DNA from: Rhizophlyctis rosea
Lineage: Eukaryota > Chytridiomycota > Chytridiomycetes > Rhizophlyctidales > Rhizophlyctidaceae
DNA: 34,320 bases
Direction of reading: 5' to 3'
Assembly (NCBI GenBank): GCA_027596075.1
Contig: JADGJC010000350.1
Location: 401-34,720 of the forward strand
The notes under the pieces are model-generated. The model saw only the letters and a list, made by a program, of their open reading frames with translations, did not search any database and was not told where the DNA came from. Shown piece by piece: positions 1 to 10,300 of the stretch (position 1 is its first letter; every line of letters starts with the position of its first letter). Position numbers and translations under genes: made by a program.

Positions 1-129
1 GGAGGCACAGATTGTCCGGAACCGCAAATCTCAAACCGTAAATCATCTATCGTTTGCCGCAGAGATCCCAATGATTTCCATCTGATGGACATCATCAATG
101 GAGAGGTTCCTGACGGTCCAAACTTCTGA
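1..129 (+). CDS. possible 3' end of a gene entering from the left
   Basis: Frame 1 is open from the first base to a TGA at 127-129, giving 42 residues with a balanced composition and the stretch CRRDPNDFHLMDIINGEVPD. It has no start in the window, so it could be the last exon of a gene that begins to the left. I do not recognise the family. The open length is short enough to arise by chance, and no splice acceptor can be judged because the left side is missing. Confidence 0.3.
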   Translation, partial: GGTDCPEPQISNRKSSIVCRRDPNDFHLMDIINGEVPDGPNF

Positions 130-385
130 TCCCAGTTAATACCGAATACACGAGTCTCTCGAGACTTTTGAACAAAGCAATGATACCAATGCGATCTGCT
201 GGGAACCCTGAACCCTGACACCCTGGTGCGGAATCCGAAGAAGACGACTTGCAACTCAAAAGTCACTTACCTCCGAAGCTTTTGCTTGTGAAAACGTCGC
301 TTTCACCCTCGCAACAAATGCAATTCTCCTTTACGATGCCAGTCACAAATTTCATTGAGTCCTGCCCTGTGAGTTCAACTTCTGA

Positions 386-1078
386 GTCAACAACGCAGCC
401 CGTCTCACGCCCCCGACACCAGAGCAAGCGACTTTCACGACCCAATCCCCTCCCATATCCGCACGCGCACCCGTCCACCAACCTCTCACCACACAATGGC
501 GACCGCCACTCCAGCAACCATCACAAACAACTACGCCTGCCTTATCCTTCACCTCGCAACCTGCTCCCGCTACCGCCCACGTTTTGATACCCCACCCCGA
601 AACCCTCCTCCCACAAGCTCCCCGCGCTATTCCCGACACGCCAGAAGGGAGGGCAAACCCTCTCGGGGTTTGTGGTGGCAATTATCCAGACTGGCTCGTC
701 CTTGCTGATCCGCTTGCTGCTTCGGAATTGGAAGATCCTACAGTTCAGCACATCCCTCCTCCTTTCCCGCCCATCATGCCGTATTTGCAAGTGCAAACAG
801 AAGACCAAGAAGAAGAACAGGAGACAGAGCATGTTTCGTCCTCCGTCTCTGGCCCCTCAACTACTCCTGCATCTCAGCCCCAACCCCATCAGCAAGCACC
901 TCGCTCTGTACCAGACCCACCCGAACTCCAAGCAAACCCTTATTCTGTCTTTGGGGGTTCAATTCCCGATTGGCTTGTCCTTGCGGATCCGCTCGCTGCT
1001 GCAGAGGAGGTAGACCCCAATGTCCGAAACCTCCTGCCGCCCTGGCCCCCCAATATCCCACGTCCGCGCGACTCCTGA
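386..1078 (+). CDS. proline-rich protein with two 56-residue repeats, function unknown (5' end not resolved)
   Basis: The frame is open from 386 (just after a TGA at 383) to the TGA at 1076-1078, about 230 residues. No ATG lies in this frame, so the start is probably on an upstream exon; a CAG acceptor ending at 398 or the GAG at 384-386 could be the border. The first 75 residues are Pro/Thr/Gln-rich. Two copies of a 56-residue unit follow at nt 614-781 and 893-1060, identical at 35 of 56 positions by eye and sharing PDWLVLADPLAA. An acidic and Ser/Pro/Gln-rich spacer of 37 residues with EDQEEEQETE separates them. The protein ends 6 residues after the second copy. I see no signal peptide, membrane helix or known domain. 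Conservation of the repeat core against diverged edges argues for a real translated protein. Confidence 0.6.
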   Translation, partial: VNNAARLTPPTPEQATFTTQSPPISARAPVHQPLTTQWRPPLQQPSQTTTPALSFTSQPAPATAHVLIPHPETLLPQAPRAIPDTPEGRANPLGVCGGNYPDWLVLADPLAASELEDPTVQHIPPPFPPIMPYLQVQTEDQEEEQETEHVSSSVSGPSTTPASQPQPHQQAPRSVPDPPELQANPYSVFGGSIPDWLVLADPLAAAEEVDPNVRNLLPPWPPNIPRPRDS

Positions 1079-2825
1079 ATTCCCTCTTCTGACGATAATC
1101 TCTCCGGCTTGCCAACCATTCCTTGTGGCGTTTCGGAAGGTGTGGGATCTTGTAACGTGCAGTGTGTCCATATGATGGATAGATGCAATGTAGATTGTAT
1201 GGGAAACGGCGTTAGGGACTGGCAGTTACGGAAAATGAGATTTTTTCAAATCGATCACCTAAATTTCAGACAAACGTCCTTAATTTTAGAGCATTGCTTC
1301 TGGAAAACACCAAGCAGCAGCCCAATGTCTCCTGATTATTAAATCTTCTCCAACGCCCACGTGACCTAGACGTAAAATGCGCATACACGAAACAGGAACC
1401 GGAGCATGGACAAGTCGCAAAATTTCCCAGCGTGTAAGTCGTGAGGTTGTATAATCGATCTTTTTGGTAAGGTTTTGTTCAAGATGATGCAGATTATCTT
1501 TCCTGTCTACAATTCACAAAAACGAAACAGCAGACCAGATCCCTCAGAGTGTGCCATCATTCCCAGCCCTGATCCTTATAATATTCCATTCCACACCAAA
1601 CAACTCCCATCTCCACCCCCAATCCTCCATAAGTCAAATGAACCATCGGGCATGCAGGTGTTGCAGCAATGCACTGAGATTACCGGTAGCCCGAGCTGGG
1701 CGGACAAAAATGGGCGCTGCGCCATTCTGTGAACTCATCCTCTTCATGACTCATCTGGGCATGGGCTCCTTCTGGCTTGTCCACCTTTTTCCATCCACGA
1801 ATTTCGCACCCTCATCGACTGGTTCGACTGTTCAACACCAGATGGGCATGGGTGAAAGGAACCTGTCATTTTCTCTCATCACCGCTCCCCACCTATTTAT
1901 CCATTCAAGACTCATGACCCGCCTTTCATCCATCCATCCACTTCCTCCCATACTCTCCTTCTCGCGGCTTCACATCTCGCGTCCACAGCTGGTGCTGGTT
2001 TGTGCATCACACAAACTGCGGGTTCCATTCCCGCATGTGACACATTAAGCCTGTTGCATGGTATGCATAACTGGGGAAGCAGACTCGCTCGATTCGTCGC
2101 AGCGTCGTCTGCGTGCGTATGTCATGGCAGGATAAAGGACGCCTTTTGGCTCCTAGCTCGGTTCACTTGTGGGCCGAGTGACGGAATTTCCTCCACCACA
2201 AGCAGCTACTGTAGTTCGTATCTGACGCATTCACTCATGGGATACCCGGTTGGCCTGTGACTAGCCTGTTCATCAAATGACTTGTGTCTGGTTGGTGGAA
2301 CGCCCCCGGTTGGTGGGAACCTCATTTCAGCACGATGGTGACTGGTTAATGAGTGGAGTGTTGATTGGTCACTTTCCTATTCGGATGTGACGGAGTTGAG
2401 CATAGGCTATGTGCAAAACAACACCATATTTCTTCTCCTTTTGTTTTCTTTACCATATTTCCTGGGCTCGCAAACTAGCTACCCACTACTCTCACAATCT
2501 TTAGGTGAATTGGTGGTATCTCACTAGCGAGTTCTCGAAATATGGTGAAACTTTCTTTTTCCCCACAAAGGCGCTTGTGGACCCTGTCGGATGGAAGGGA
2601 GCATTGGCCACCACATTGCTCAATGTTTGAAAATGCTTTGTTATTGCGTTGGGTCGAAACATTCCATTTGTAATAAATACATGGAAGCGCGAACGTCGGT
2701 TGAAACAGATTGCAATTCGGACATTCTGCCACGTTTCATGACACTACAAAACAACAGAGAATGTCTATTCTAAATACAAAACACTACCCAAATAAAGTAC
2801 AAACCCCAAACCCCAACCAACAAAC
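1079..2825. other. intergenic region without a supported gene
   Basis: This stretch lies between the repeat-protein stop and the histidyl-tRNA synthetase stop. Open frames such as 1551-2048 (+) have low-complexity Ser/His/Pro composition, no clear start context and no recognisable motif. Possible CCAAT-type ATTGG and TTGGTGG elements cluster near 2280-2370. A tRNA-sized set of hairpins lies at 1969-2041 (listed separately). Confidence 0.5.
1969..2041 (+). other. tRNA-like fold, probably not a functional tRNA
   Basis: The 73-nt segment has 7-nt ends that pair at six of seven positions (1969-1975 with 2035-2041). It also has a 7-bp hairpin at 1998-2016 and a 5-bp stem with a 7-nt TTCCATT loop at 2018-2034 that looks like a T-arm. 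The anticodon arm has the wrong loop size, there is no D-arm or A-box, and the T-loop purine is a C. It may be a decayed tRNA or chance. Confidence 0.2.
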
Positions 2826-5349
2826 CTAAACACTAACCCCCAACCCCCTCAAAACCTCCAACCGTCTGTTGACCTCCTCTACAACCCCCTCAACCTTCAC
2901 CACCGTCTCCCTCTCCTCCCCATCCTCCACCAAAACCTGTCTCCTCACCTTGACCTCCCCACTCTCCCTACACTCCCTCCCAACCCAAACACAAAGCGGC
3001 ACACGGTCCTTATCAATACTCTCAAACTGGTTCTGACTCTTCGGTTTAACCTTGTACGCAAACTCCGCATTCACGCCGGCGTTCCAAAGCAAATTAGCGA
3101 TCTTCATGCGTTCGAGGAGGAATCCCTCCCCGACGCCAAAGACGTAGACTTGGGTTGGAGAGGACTTTTGGGTGGATTTGTCGAGGCGGGAGGAGAGGAG
3201 GGTGAAGATGCGTTCGACGCCGATGGAAATGCCGACGCAGGGGATTTTGGTTTTGCCGGAGAACATGCCGACGAGGTCGTCGTACCGGCCGCCGGCGGCG
3301 ATGGAGCCTACGCCGACTTGTTCGCCGTCTGTAAACGCGAAAGTGAGATGAGCATCGAGTTGTCAACGGGTGTCAAATGAAGTTAAGTACATACTTTGTA
3401 CGGAGGGACTCGCCAATGTGACGGCTTCGTAAATGACGCCGGTGTAGTAGTCCAAACCTCGTGCTAGACTGAGGTCGAAGGAGACCTTCGGCAGGACACC
3501 GAATACGTCAAGGTATTGTAGGAGTAATCGCATCTCCTCCACACCCTTCATGGCACTGGCGTTTTTGCTTAGACCGGCGTCTGCGGCGAGGGTGTCGCAG
3601 AGTTCGGAAGATCCTGGAGATGCGTTGATGTGAGTCGAATAAGCCAGCAACATTTAGCGATGGGAAGATGCAACGTCCGTCATACTTACCCTTAAGCTTA
3701 ACATATTCCCCGATCCGGTCCGCCACGTCCGCCGCAAGTCCCTTCTCTTCCACCATTTCCTTCTTGACATCTTCCCACGGCATCTGCAAACGGACGTTCA
3801 CCGTAAATTCCGGTATTCACTAAAAATATGAAATGACACCCGTACCAACCTTGTCGAGCTTATCGACAGCAGACGAAATCTGTCGGAACTTGTCGGCAGG
3901 GACGCCACAAACTTCGAACATTCCGTCGAGGATTTTGCGGTGGTTGATCTGGGGGACGAAGACTTTTCAGCAGAAGTTGAAAAAACGTGGACAGCCTCAA
4001 GGCAAATACCAACCTTGATCACAAACTCCCCAACGTCCAACGACTCCAAAATCTCACACATAACACGCAATGCCTCGGAATCCGGAATCATGGGATCGTA
4101 TTGGCCGGCAATATCGAAATCCTGTTTACACATCCACGATCAGTCCTCCGATCACTTTCCACCTGTCAAACGTAAACAACGGGACACCAAGCAACTTACA
4201 CATTGATAAAACTCACGGAACCTCCCACGGTTCATGGCCGGGTTATCCCGACGGTAGACTTTGGCGATGTGGTAGCGTTTAAGGTTGAGGATGGAGTTTT
4301 GGGCGAGGTAGCGGGCGAAGGGGACCTGTTATCATGTGCATCTGTGTGTCAGTCATACTGCAATGCACTTCCCATTTCAACTGCCGATTGAACCATTCGT
4401 ATGCAAGCTTTCGTCTTCACGTTCCCTTTCACCCCCATCTCGCTTATCACCCCTGCCGCCGAAGCATCCCCAATTCTGACGCCCTACTCCTCCCGCATTC
4501 ATCCCTGCTTTCCCCATCTTGCACCCTTCCCCTCCAGCCCCTCCAACCGCTCGACACTAGTACATTCACATGAATGCAATGCACTGAAGTTTGAAACTTA
4601 CAGTGAGATCGTAACGCAGCGAGCACTTTTCTCCACCCTGGTCCTCCAAATCGTAGATGAGTTTGCTGTCTTCGCCGTACTTTCCTGCAAGAATTTCCTA
4701 TTGCATTCCAAAAAAGAGAATGAGCATTTCATCGCCTTTACCCGCACAATAGCGAACAAGATCATACCTTCAATTCAAATACTGGCGTGTCGATGGTGAT
4801 TGCGCCGTGCTTTTTGAAGATGCGCGTGACGGTGGAGAATATCTTTTCTCTGATGGCCATGTCTTCTGCTCCATAGTCTGTTGTGCCCTGTCAATTGAAT
4901 GCGGCCAGCCTCGTCAGTCATGATCCATGATGCATTCCACCCTCGCATTACACATACAAGCACAAACAACCCCTCTCCTCTACCACCCTCCGTCGCCCTT
5001 CATCCCGCTGGCAGCCTACCTTGGCGGTCTTCAGTGTGAACCCACCCTTAGTCTCCTCGGCAGACTTCTTCAATCCAGCGACAGCGGCGTCAGCAGCGGC
5101 GTTCTTCTCCTTTGGTGTATCGGCAATAACAGAAGCAGCAGCAGTACCGGAGCCACCAGCCTCTTTTGCGGCCTTCTCCGCGGCCTTCTTTTGTTTCACC
5201 AGTTCCGACTTTTTTCTCATGATATCTTTTAGTACTTCGAGCTCCTTCTTCTCTGCCTCCTTGTCGCCCTTCTTCTTGTACTCCTTATTCCGCTCGCGAG
5301 AGGCTTGCTCCTGTGCAGTCAGAGCTGCAATTTCGTCGTCGAGAGACAT
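2826..5349 (-). CDS. HTS1: histidyl-tRNA synthetase, nine exons (probable dual cytosolic/mitochondrial enzyme)
   Basis: Class II aminoacyl-tRNA synthetase that charges tRNA-His. Exons read on the minus strand: 5349-5020, 4887-4768, 4697-4602, 4325-4200, 4121-4014, 3948-3850, 3783-3690, 3613-3395, 3328-2826. They sum to 1695 nt, 564 residues plus stop, with all borders GT..AG and all phases consistent. Residues 1-110 form a Lys/Glu/Ala-rich, probably helical WHEP-like extension. Motif 1 lies in exon 2, motif 2 in exon 4 ([18 protein letters not shown]), the histidine-specific [10 protein letters not shown] near 374-383 and AAGGRYDD near 408-415, and motif 3 ([10 protein letters not shown]) near 430-439. 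The C-terminal anticodon-binding domain follows. Motifs and length fit eukaryotic HisRS. The ATG at 5349 gives the cytosolic form; an in-frame ATG at 5496 adds 49 residues (separate entry). Introns are 65-78 nt except 132 and 276 nt. The gene diverges from the lipid phosphatase. Confidence 0.95.
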
Positions 5350-5496
5350 TATTGTTTGTGCGTGGGAATAACGTGGGAATGGGGTTGATATGAAAGTTCG
5401 CGCGGCGACTGCACGCTGTCTGAGTATAAACTGTGGTGTATGTTCTGTTGTAACAGCAATAGTAGTAGCTGCAAGGTATAAGTACCGTCTCAGCAT
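5350..5496 (-). CDS. alternative N-terminal extension of histidyl-tRNA synthetase, predicted mitochondrial presequence
   Basis: The frame of the first HisRS exon stays open upstream of the ATG at 5349 to another ATG at 5496-5494. The added 49 residues begin MLRRYLYLAATTIAVTTEHT and contain six Arg, many Ala/Thr/Ser, aromatic residues and a single acidic residue, which is the composition of a mitochondrial targeting peptide. The segment AVAARTF is a plausible cleavage region. In yeast, HTS1 makes mitochondrial and cytosolic enzymes from two in-frame starts; the same arrangement here is inferred from sequence. The start could be used by leaky scanning or by two transcription starts. Confidence 0.65.
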
Positions 5497-5720
5497 GCAC
5501 ACGGCTGAGTGGTATGATACAGTATATGTGTATGACAGTGTTAACCCAGTTAGTTGATCTACCTAATGACGACAGCTAAGTAAGGGTAGTGGAAGTCACT
5601 GGAGGAGGTCAAAAATAGCAATGAGGCGGTGAGCGCGATGAGTAAGATGTGGCGCAGTCCATCAGTACACAGATCAGTAGATTGTGGCTTGGGTCCACAA
5701 CGCGCACAAAGGTCCACGCG
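5497..5720. promoter_or_regulatory. short shared promoter region between two divergent genes
   Basis: Only 224 bp separate the outer ATG of the histidyl-tRNA synthetase from the outer ATG of the PAP2 phosphatase (371 bp from the inner HisRS ATG). An AT-rich stretch around 5515-5535 (ATACAGTATATG) is the best TATA-like candidate and could serve either side. No other element can be assigned by eye. Confidence 0.45.
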
Positions 5721-7340
5721 ATGAAATCTTCCCCATTGCTTTTTGTTCTCCTTGCTCTCGCTGCACTTGTTGCTGCTGCGTTCACCTTTGTCGCGGACGG
5801 TAGGTAGGGCAGTAGTATTAGTGAGCTACTAGGGGCAAGTCAGGAGGAAGGTGAAGAACAACACTTGAAAACTCAGGTACTGCAGGGTTACTGTTGTGTC
5901 TCGAAGCTGCATCAGAAACACGGTTCCCTGACTGACATCACAGGCAAACGGGCTTTGCAAGAAATGGTTTCACAGACAGCAACGGGTGCCAAGGCTACCT
6001 CTCCAAGTTTAGCACAAAGTGTCTTATCTCAAAAATCCAGCTTAGTACACCGCAACGTCTCCAGCACCTCCAACATCATCCCACCCAAACTAGACGCACC
6101 CTCTGCCACACCACCCTCCCCTCACCCCTCCCTCCGAACAATTCTCCGATCTCACATCCTATCCCGCCTCCCATCCGAGTCCCGTCTCATATTCACCCTC
6201 CAATCCTACACATCCCCATCAATTATCTCCCTCTCAACCCACCTAGGCGCCTTAGGCTCCCACACCGCTTTCCTCCTCCTCCTCCCGCCCCTCTTCTGGT
6301 TCTCCTCCTCACCCTCCACCCACGCATTCGCCCGCCACCTCGTTACAATCCTAGCACTAGGCGTATACCTCTCCTCAGTATGTAAAGACTACCTCTGCAC
6401 CCCCCGTCCCTTCTCCCCGCCCGTCCAACGGTACTCTTCCTCCAAATCCGTCGCAAGAGAGTACGGCTTTCCCTCAACGCACACCACAAACTCCGTCTCC
6501 GTCTCCCTATATGTCGTTCTCTTCACCCTAACATCATGGTCAGATTCTCTATCGACCACGTCTCAATTCGCAATCATGTACGCCATGGCGGCCTACGCGG
6601 TCCTCGTTCCATCATCACGCATCCTAACCGGAATGCATTCCCTAACGGACGTTGGTGGCGGAGCCCTCCTCGCCATCCTCTTGACACTTACGCACTACTT
6701 CCTCGCCATGCCCCTGTTGGAATGGGTTATGACATTTAACAGTGCCATTGTGCCAATCGCGGCGGGAGTAGCAGGGCTAGCGCTGATCGCGGTCATACCG
6801 AATCCGGAAGGGTACTGTCCGTGCTGGGAGGATTCGGTAGCCTTTATTGGTGTTGTGTTTGGGGTGTTTGCGGGTGGGTGGAGTAGAGTCGGCAAGCATG
6901 AGGAAGGGGCGGCGGTTCTGGGCGGATGGGGGACATGGACGCTTAGATTCATAGTCGGAACACTCCTTGTCCTCATGTGGCGATCGACCGCTAAAATGGT
7001 CTTTCGGACTCTTCTCACGAGGTTATACCAATCCTTCGGATGGCCAACCGTCACCGAGTTGGATCCCTCATACTCAGTAACGCACGATACCAATGTTACG
7101 GTATCTAGCACATCGCTCGAGAAGAATGGAACAAATGGGGTTGCACCCGCAGCTGAAATCCACGCGGCGCCAGTCTCAGCAATGACTTCATCCTCGTCAT
7201 CGCGGACTGGCGTCTCAACAAAGCGCTATATCGTTCCAAGATGGGACGTCCGATGGATGACATGTTACTTTGTGTATGCGGGGATAGGGTGGATTGCTTC
7301 GGACGGGGTGTTGATCGTCTTTGAGATATCGGGACTTTGA
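5721..7340 (+). CDS. sphingoid long-chain-base-1-phosphate phosphatase, PAP2 family
   Basis: Membrane lipid phosphatase of the LCB3/SGPP type, expected in the ER, removing phosphate from (dihydro)sphingosine 1-phosphate. The large exon runs to a TGA at 7338. All three catalytic motifs are present: K174-x6-RP (KDYLCTPRP), PSTH at 203-206, and SR-x5-H-x3-D (SRILTGMHSLTD, 251-262). Several hydrophobic helices surround them, as in this family. Two starts are possible. The ATG at 5964 gives 458 residues from one exon. Alternatively, the ATG at 5721 encodes a very hydrophobic first exon (5721-5799, MKSSPLLFVLLALAALVAAA) that joins at 5944 through a 144-nt GTAGGT..CAG intron with a CTGAC branch-like site, giving 491 residues in phase. 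I list the longer model; the exon 1 junction is less certain than the enzyme call. The Thr/Ser-rich stretch near 410-450 is probably a disordered loop or tail. Confidence 0.88.
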
Positions 7341-10300
7341 TGGTCATGTGTAGATTGCGCCTTGTTGTACAGTGAACAATATAGTTCGGTAGCGTTGGGA
7401 ACATGAGGGAAGATTTTTTCGGCCGTCATGCTAAACGCGGCTTCCTTCGGCCTGACGAATGTGGCGTTTGTTTTTGCATGGATGGAGACCGAGTATGGCA
7501 CTGGACGTCACGGAGCGGCCCGCTGCAAGCCTTCCACGGGACAAGAGTGCTTGATGCGTCACTCAATGCATTACGGAAAAGAAGTGAACGATCACTGTGT
7601 CATGTGCGGCACTGTGCTTTTCCCTCATGCTTATGTAAATCAAGAAACTCCAAAAGTTGGCTGCGACTCGTACCACTTGGCGACAAGAGAAAATCCGAGG
7701 CGACCCATGTTTCAGGGGACGATGGTCATATTGGCATTGCACGGACCTTTCAGAACGATATGCAAGTGATGCACATTCAGGAAAGCGTCGTGTTCGTTGA
7801 AGCCGGTCTTCCATATTCCCAACTTTTTTCTATATTGCCGCATATCCTTGATGGTCACTTTAGAGCAGCAGTATGTGAACATAAATGTGGGATCCTCTGC
7901 TGATCAATTGCGTTCTTAACATGTTCTCTAGTATACCATAACTTCAGGGCAAAAGGAATAAAGCGAACTCTACCGGTACGGAATGCCTACAAGTGAGGCC
8001 CAGTCATGACTTCAGTGCGCCTACGGCAGATCCTGAACATTACCCAACCCTCCAGCTCGATTGAAAGTTTTTGGATTGTGTTTTCCATTGCCCCATGATA
8101 TCTCATTGACCAATCCACAACCATTCTATGCACCATATGATCCAGACAGAAGGTCCATCCAACAACTGTCCTCCAAACAATTGAATAAATTTCCCCCTGA
8201 GTTGTGCTTTCCATTTTGCAGGTTGTGTTTCGAATCTTTGACTCGTGCTCGATGAAGGCCGAAAAACGAAGTCGGTGCGACGGAGCTGTTTCATAGCGTA
8301 GCAGGATCCTTCCAGATCCTTGGCATGAACAGCAGTGAGAGTAGATTTTTGAGTGCTTTATGGAAGTGATATGGGCGTTGACTGCCTGGACTGCCTGGGC
8401 CGCGAATGATAACAATGTTAAAGAATGATTGAGATCAAATGGGACGCCAGAATGTGGACTTCCACGGTCTCTTTGACTGAACGTAAAGAAATAGGTCGAT
8501 TTCGTATGTCCAATTCGCCAACATCTGTATCATCTTGTTGTGAACTCTTTTTCTCGATCCAGCAGCAACCTTGAATATACGAGTAGAATGGCGTAGGATG
8601 GGGTTCAAAATGAATCATTTAACACTTCACATTTGCGGGATGTCCATCTGCGGTGGAGCAGTGCTCATGACCATCTCCCATCTCCTGCGTAAAAGTGCCA
8701 ACCATCTCTTTTTGCTTATAACAGCAGCCTAGGTCAAATGTGATACTACCAGAATGGCATTCTGGTCTCAAAAAGATGATTACAGATTGTTGTTCAAGGC
8801 ATGATTCTGGAGATCGCAGAACGTCTGCAGAGACTAGCCAACACAGTGCCCATTTTTTAGTTAAACAAACAGCCACCTACATGTAACTCATAATGCAAAA
8901 ATGAGCGAGATGGAGACAAGTCCAAAATCGAGATGCCCGGGGCACTCCACATCGCCTGTCGCCACACCAATCAAAGGGGCTCCTTCCAGTCTTGATGCTC
9001 CACAAGACATATGAGGAGAATTAACTCCCCCAAACCTCACAACTGATTTCACCCTTTTTGTGCTGATTTAATTCTGGAAAGCTTTGACTTGAGCGTGATC
9101 GATGTTAAAAAAATGATCATTAAAATGGTCTTCGCGGTTCACATCACTTTGAAATGAAAAATCGAAGTCCAAATTCACCCACCAGCAGTCATCCAGGTCT
9201 GCGACCCGGATAGTGCTGTGCGGGACGGTGTTGTTATGTTTCCATCTTTTGAAATGCGAGCCAATGGCAATGAGCCGAATGCGATGGAATGCATATTGAA
9301 GAACGAGCCGAAACAGCGCGAAAAGTATTCAATCATGACCAGACAAGCGGGAATCCAGAATATTCTCCAGCAGCCCTCATTGAACATGAAAGAGATTGGT
9401 ATTCTATTAAGGCGCAACAATGCATGCACCTCCCATCGCGAAGCTTGAAAACTCCGGAATCTCAACGATCAAATCTGAGCGTATTCACTGTGTCCACAAG
9501 CATTCAATGATGAGGCAACCTTATCTATTCAAGCGGTGCTGTAATTTGGCCATAAACATCTTGATGAGGGAGCTGATACGGAGCGTAGATTTTTTTCTCG
9601 CATGATGAGCAACACAAATAATTGGTGGCTCCGTAGTGCAACTGTGAACCTAGCTTTGATGGCAAGAGTTGGTGGTTGACATCCACCTCGCAAGATTCGC
9701 ATTGACGGGTAGGACATCTACCGCACATCAAAAACAGAAGAAATCGACGAGGAATTCAGGGATAAACGTGCATGTTTAGCCTCAGCTGATGTCGATATGA
9801 TATGTATCTTCAAGTTCTTCAACAGATGACCATTTAGAAGAGCCAGTCCCGTGGCGCAGCCGACGCGTTTCCCTTTAGTTCAATCCCATTACACATTTCA
9901 CGATGCATGCCCCTGCACACACTGCACTTTCATGAATTTAGACACCATTTACCAGCGCTCTCGCCAAGTTTCAACTGCATACCTCATTTCATGATGAGAC
10001 AACTACTCGTTTCTCATAATTTGGTTTTGAAAAATTGGTCTCAATCCTCTGGTTCAAGATATGTGCCTCTAATCCCCTGTTGAAATGTGTATGAATCAAG
10101 ATGGATGACATCGAACTGACGATGGGCTCAGAATATGGCCTATCAAAACCTCATTAGACTCAGCTAACACAGGCAGGCAAACTATCAGGATACTGTGAAT
10201 GAAATCAAATTCACCCACACATGCAAAAAGAGATCCCGTGAAGGGGTGTGCAGAATGCTGAGCGTGGTGCTGTGCACCGTGCATGATCAATCGCATTCTT

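Noticed and set aside
1551..2048. 165-residue open frame on the plus strand
   Set aside because: Low-complexity Ser/His/Pro/Leu composition, no motif, no splice context; the hairpins at its end are better treated as structure.
7403..7903. 166-residue frame and an overlapping 113-residue frame after the PAP2 gene
   Set aside because: Two frames are open over the same bases, neither with a recognisable motif; the single CVMCG is not enough.
9850..9900. tRNA-like A-box and T-arm words (TGGCGCAG and GTTCAATCC)
   Set aside because: The words lie only about 45 nt apart, too short for a tRNA, and no anticodon arm fits; at most a deleted relic.
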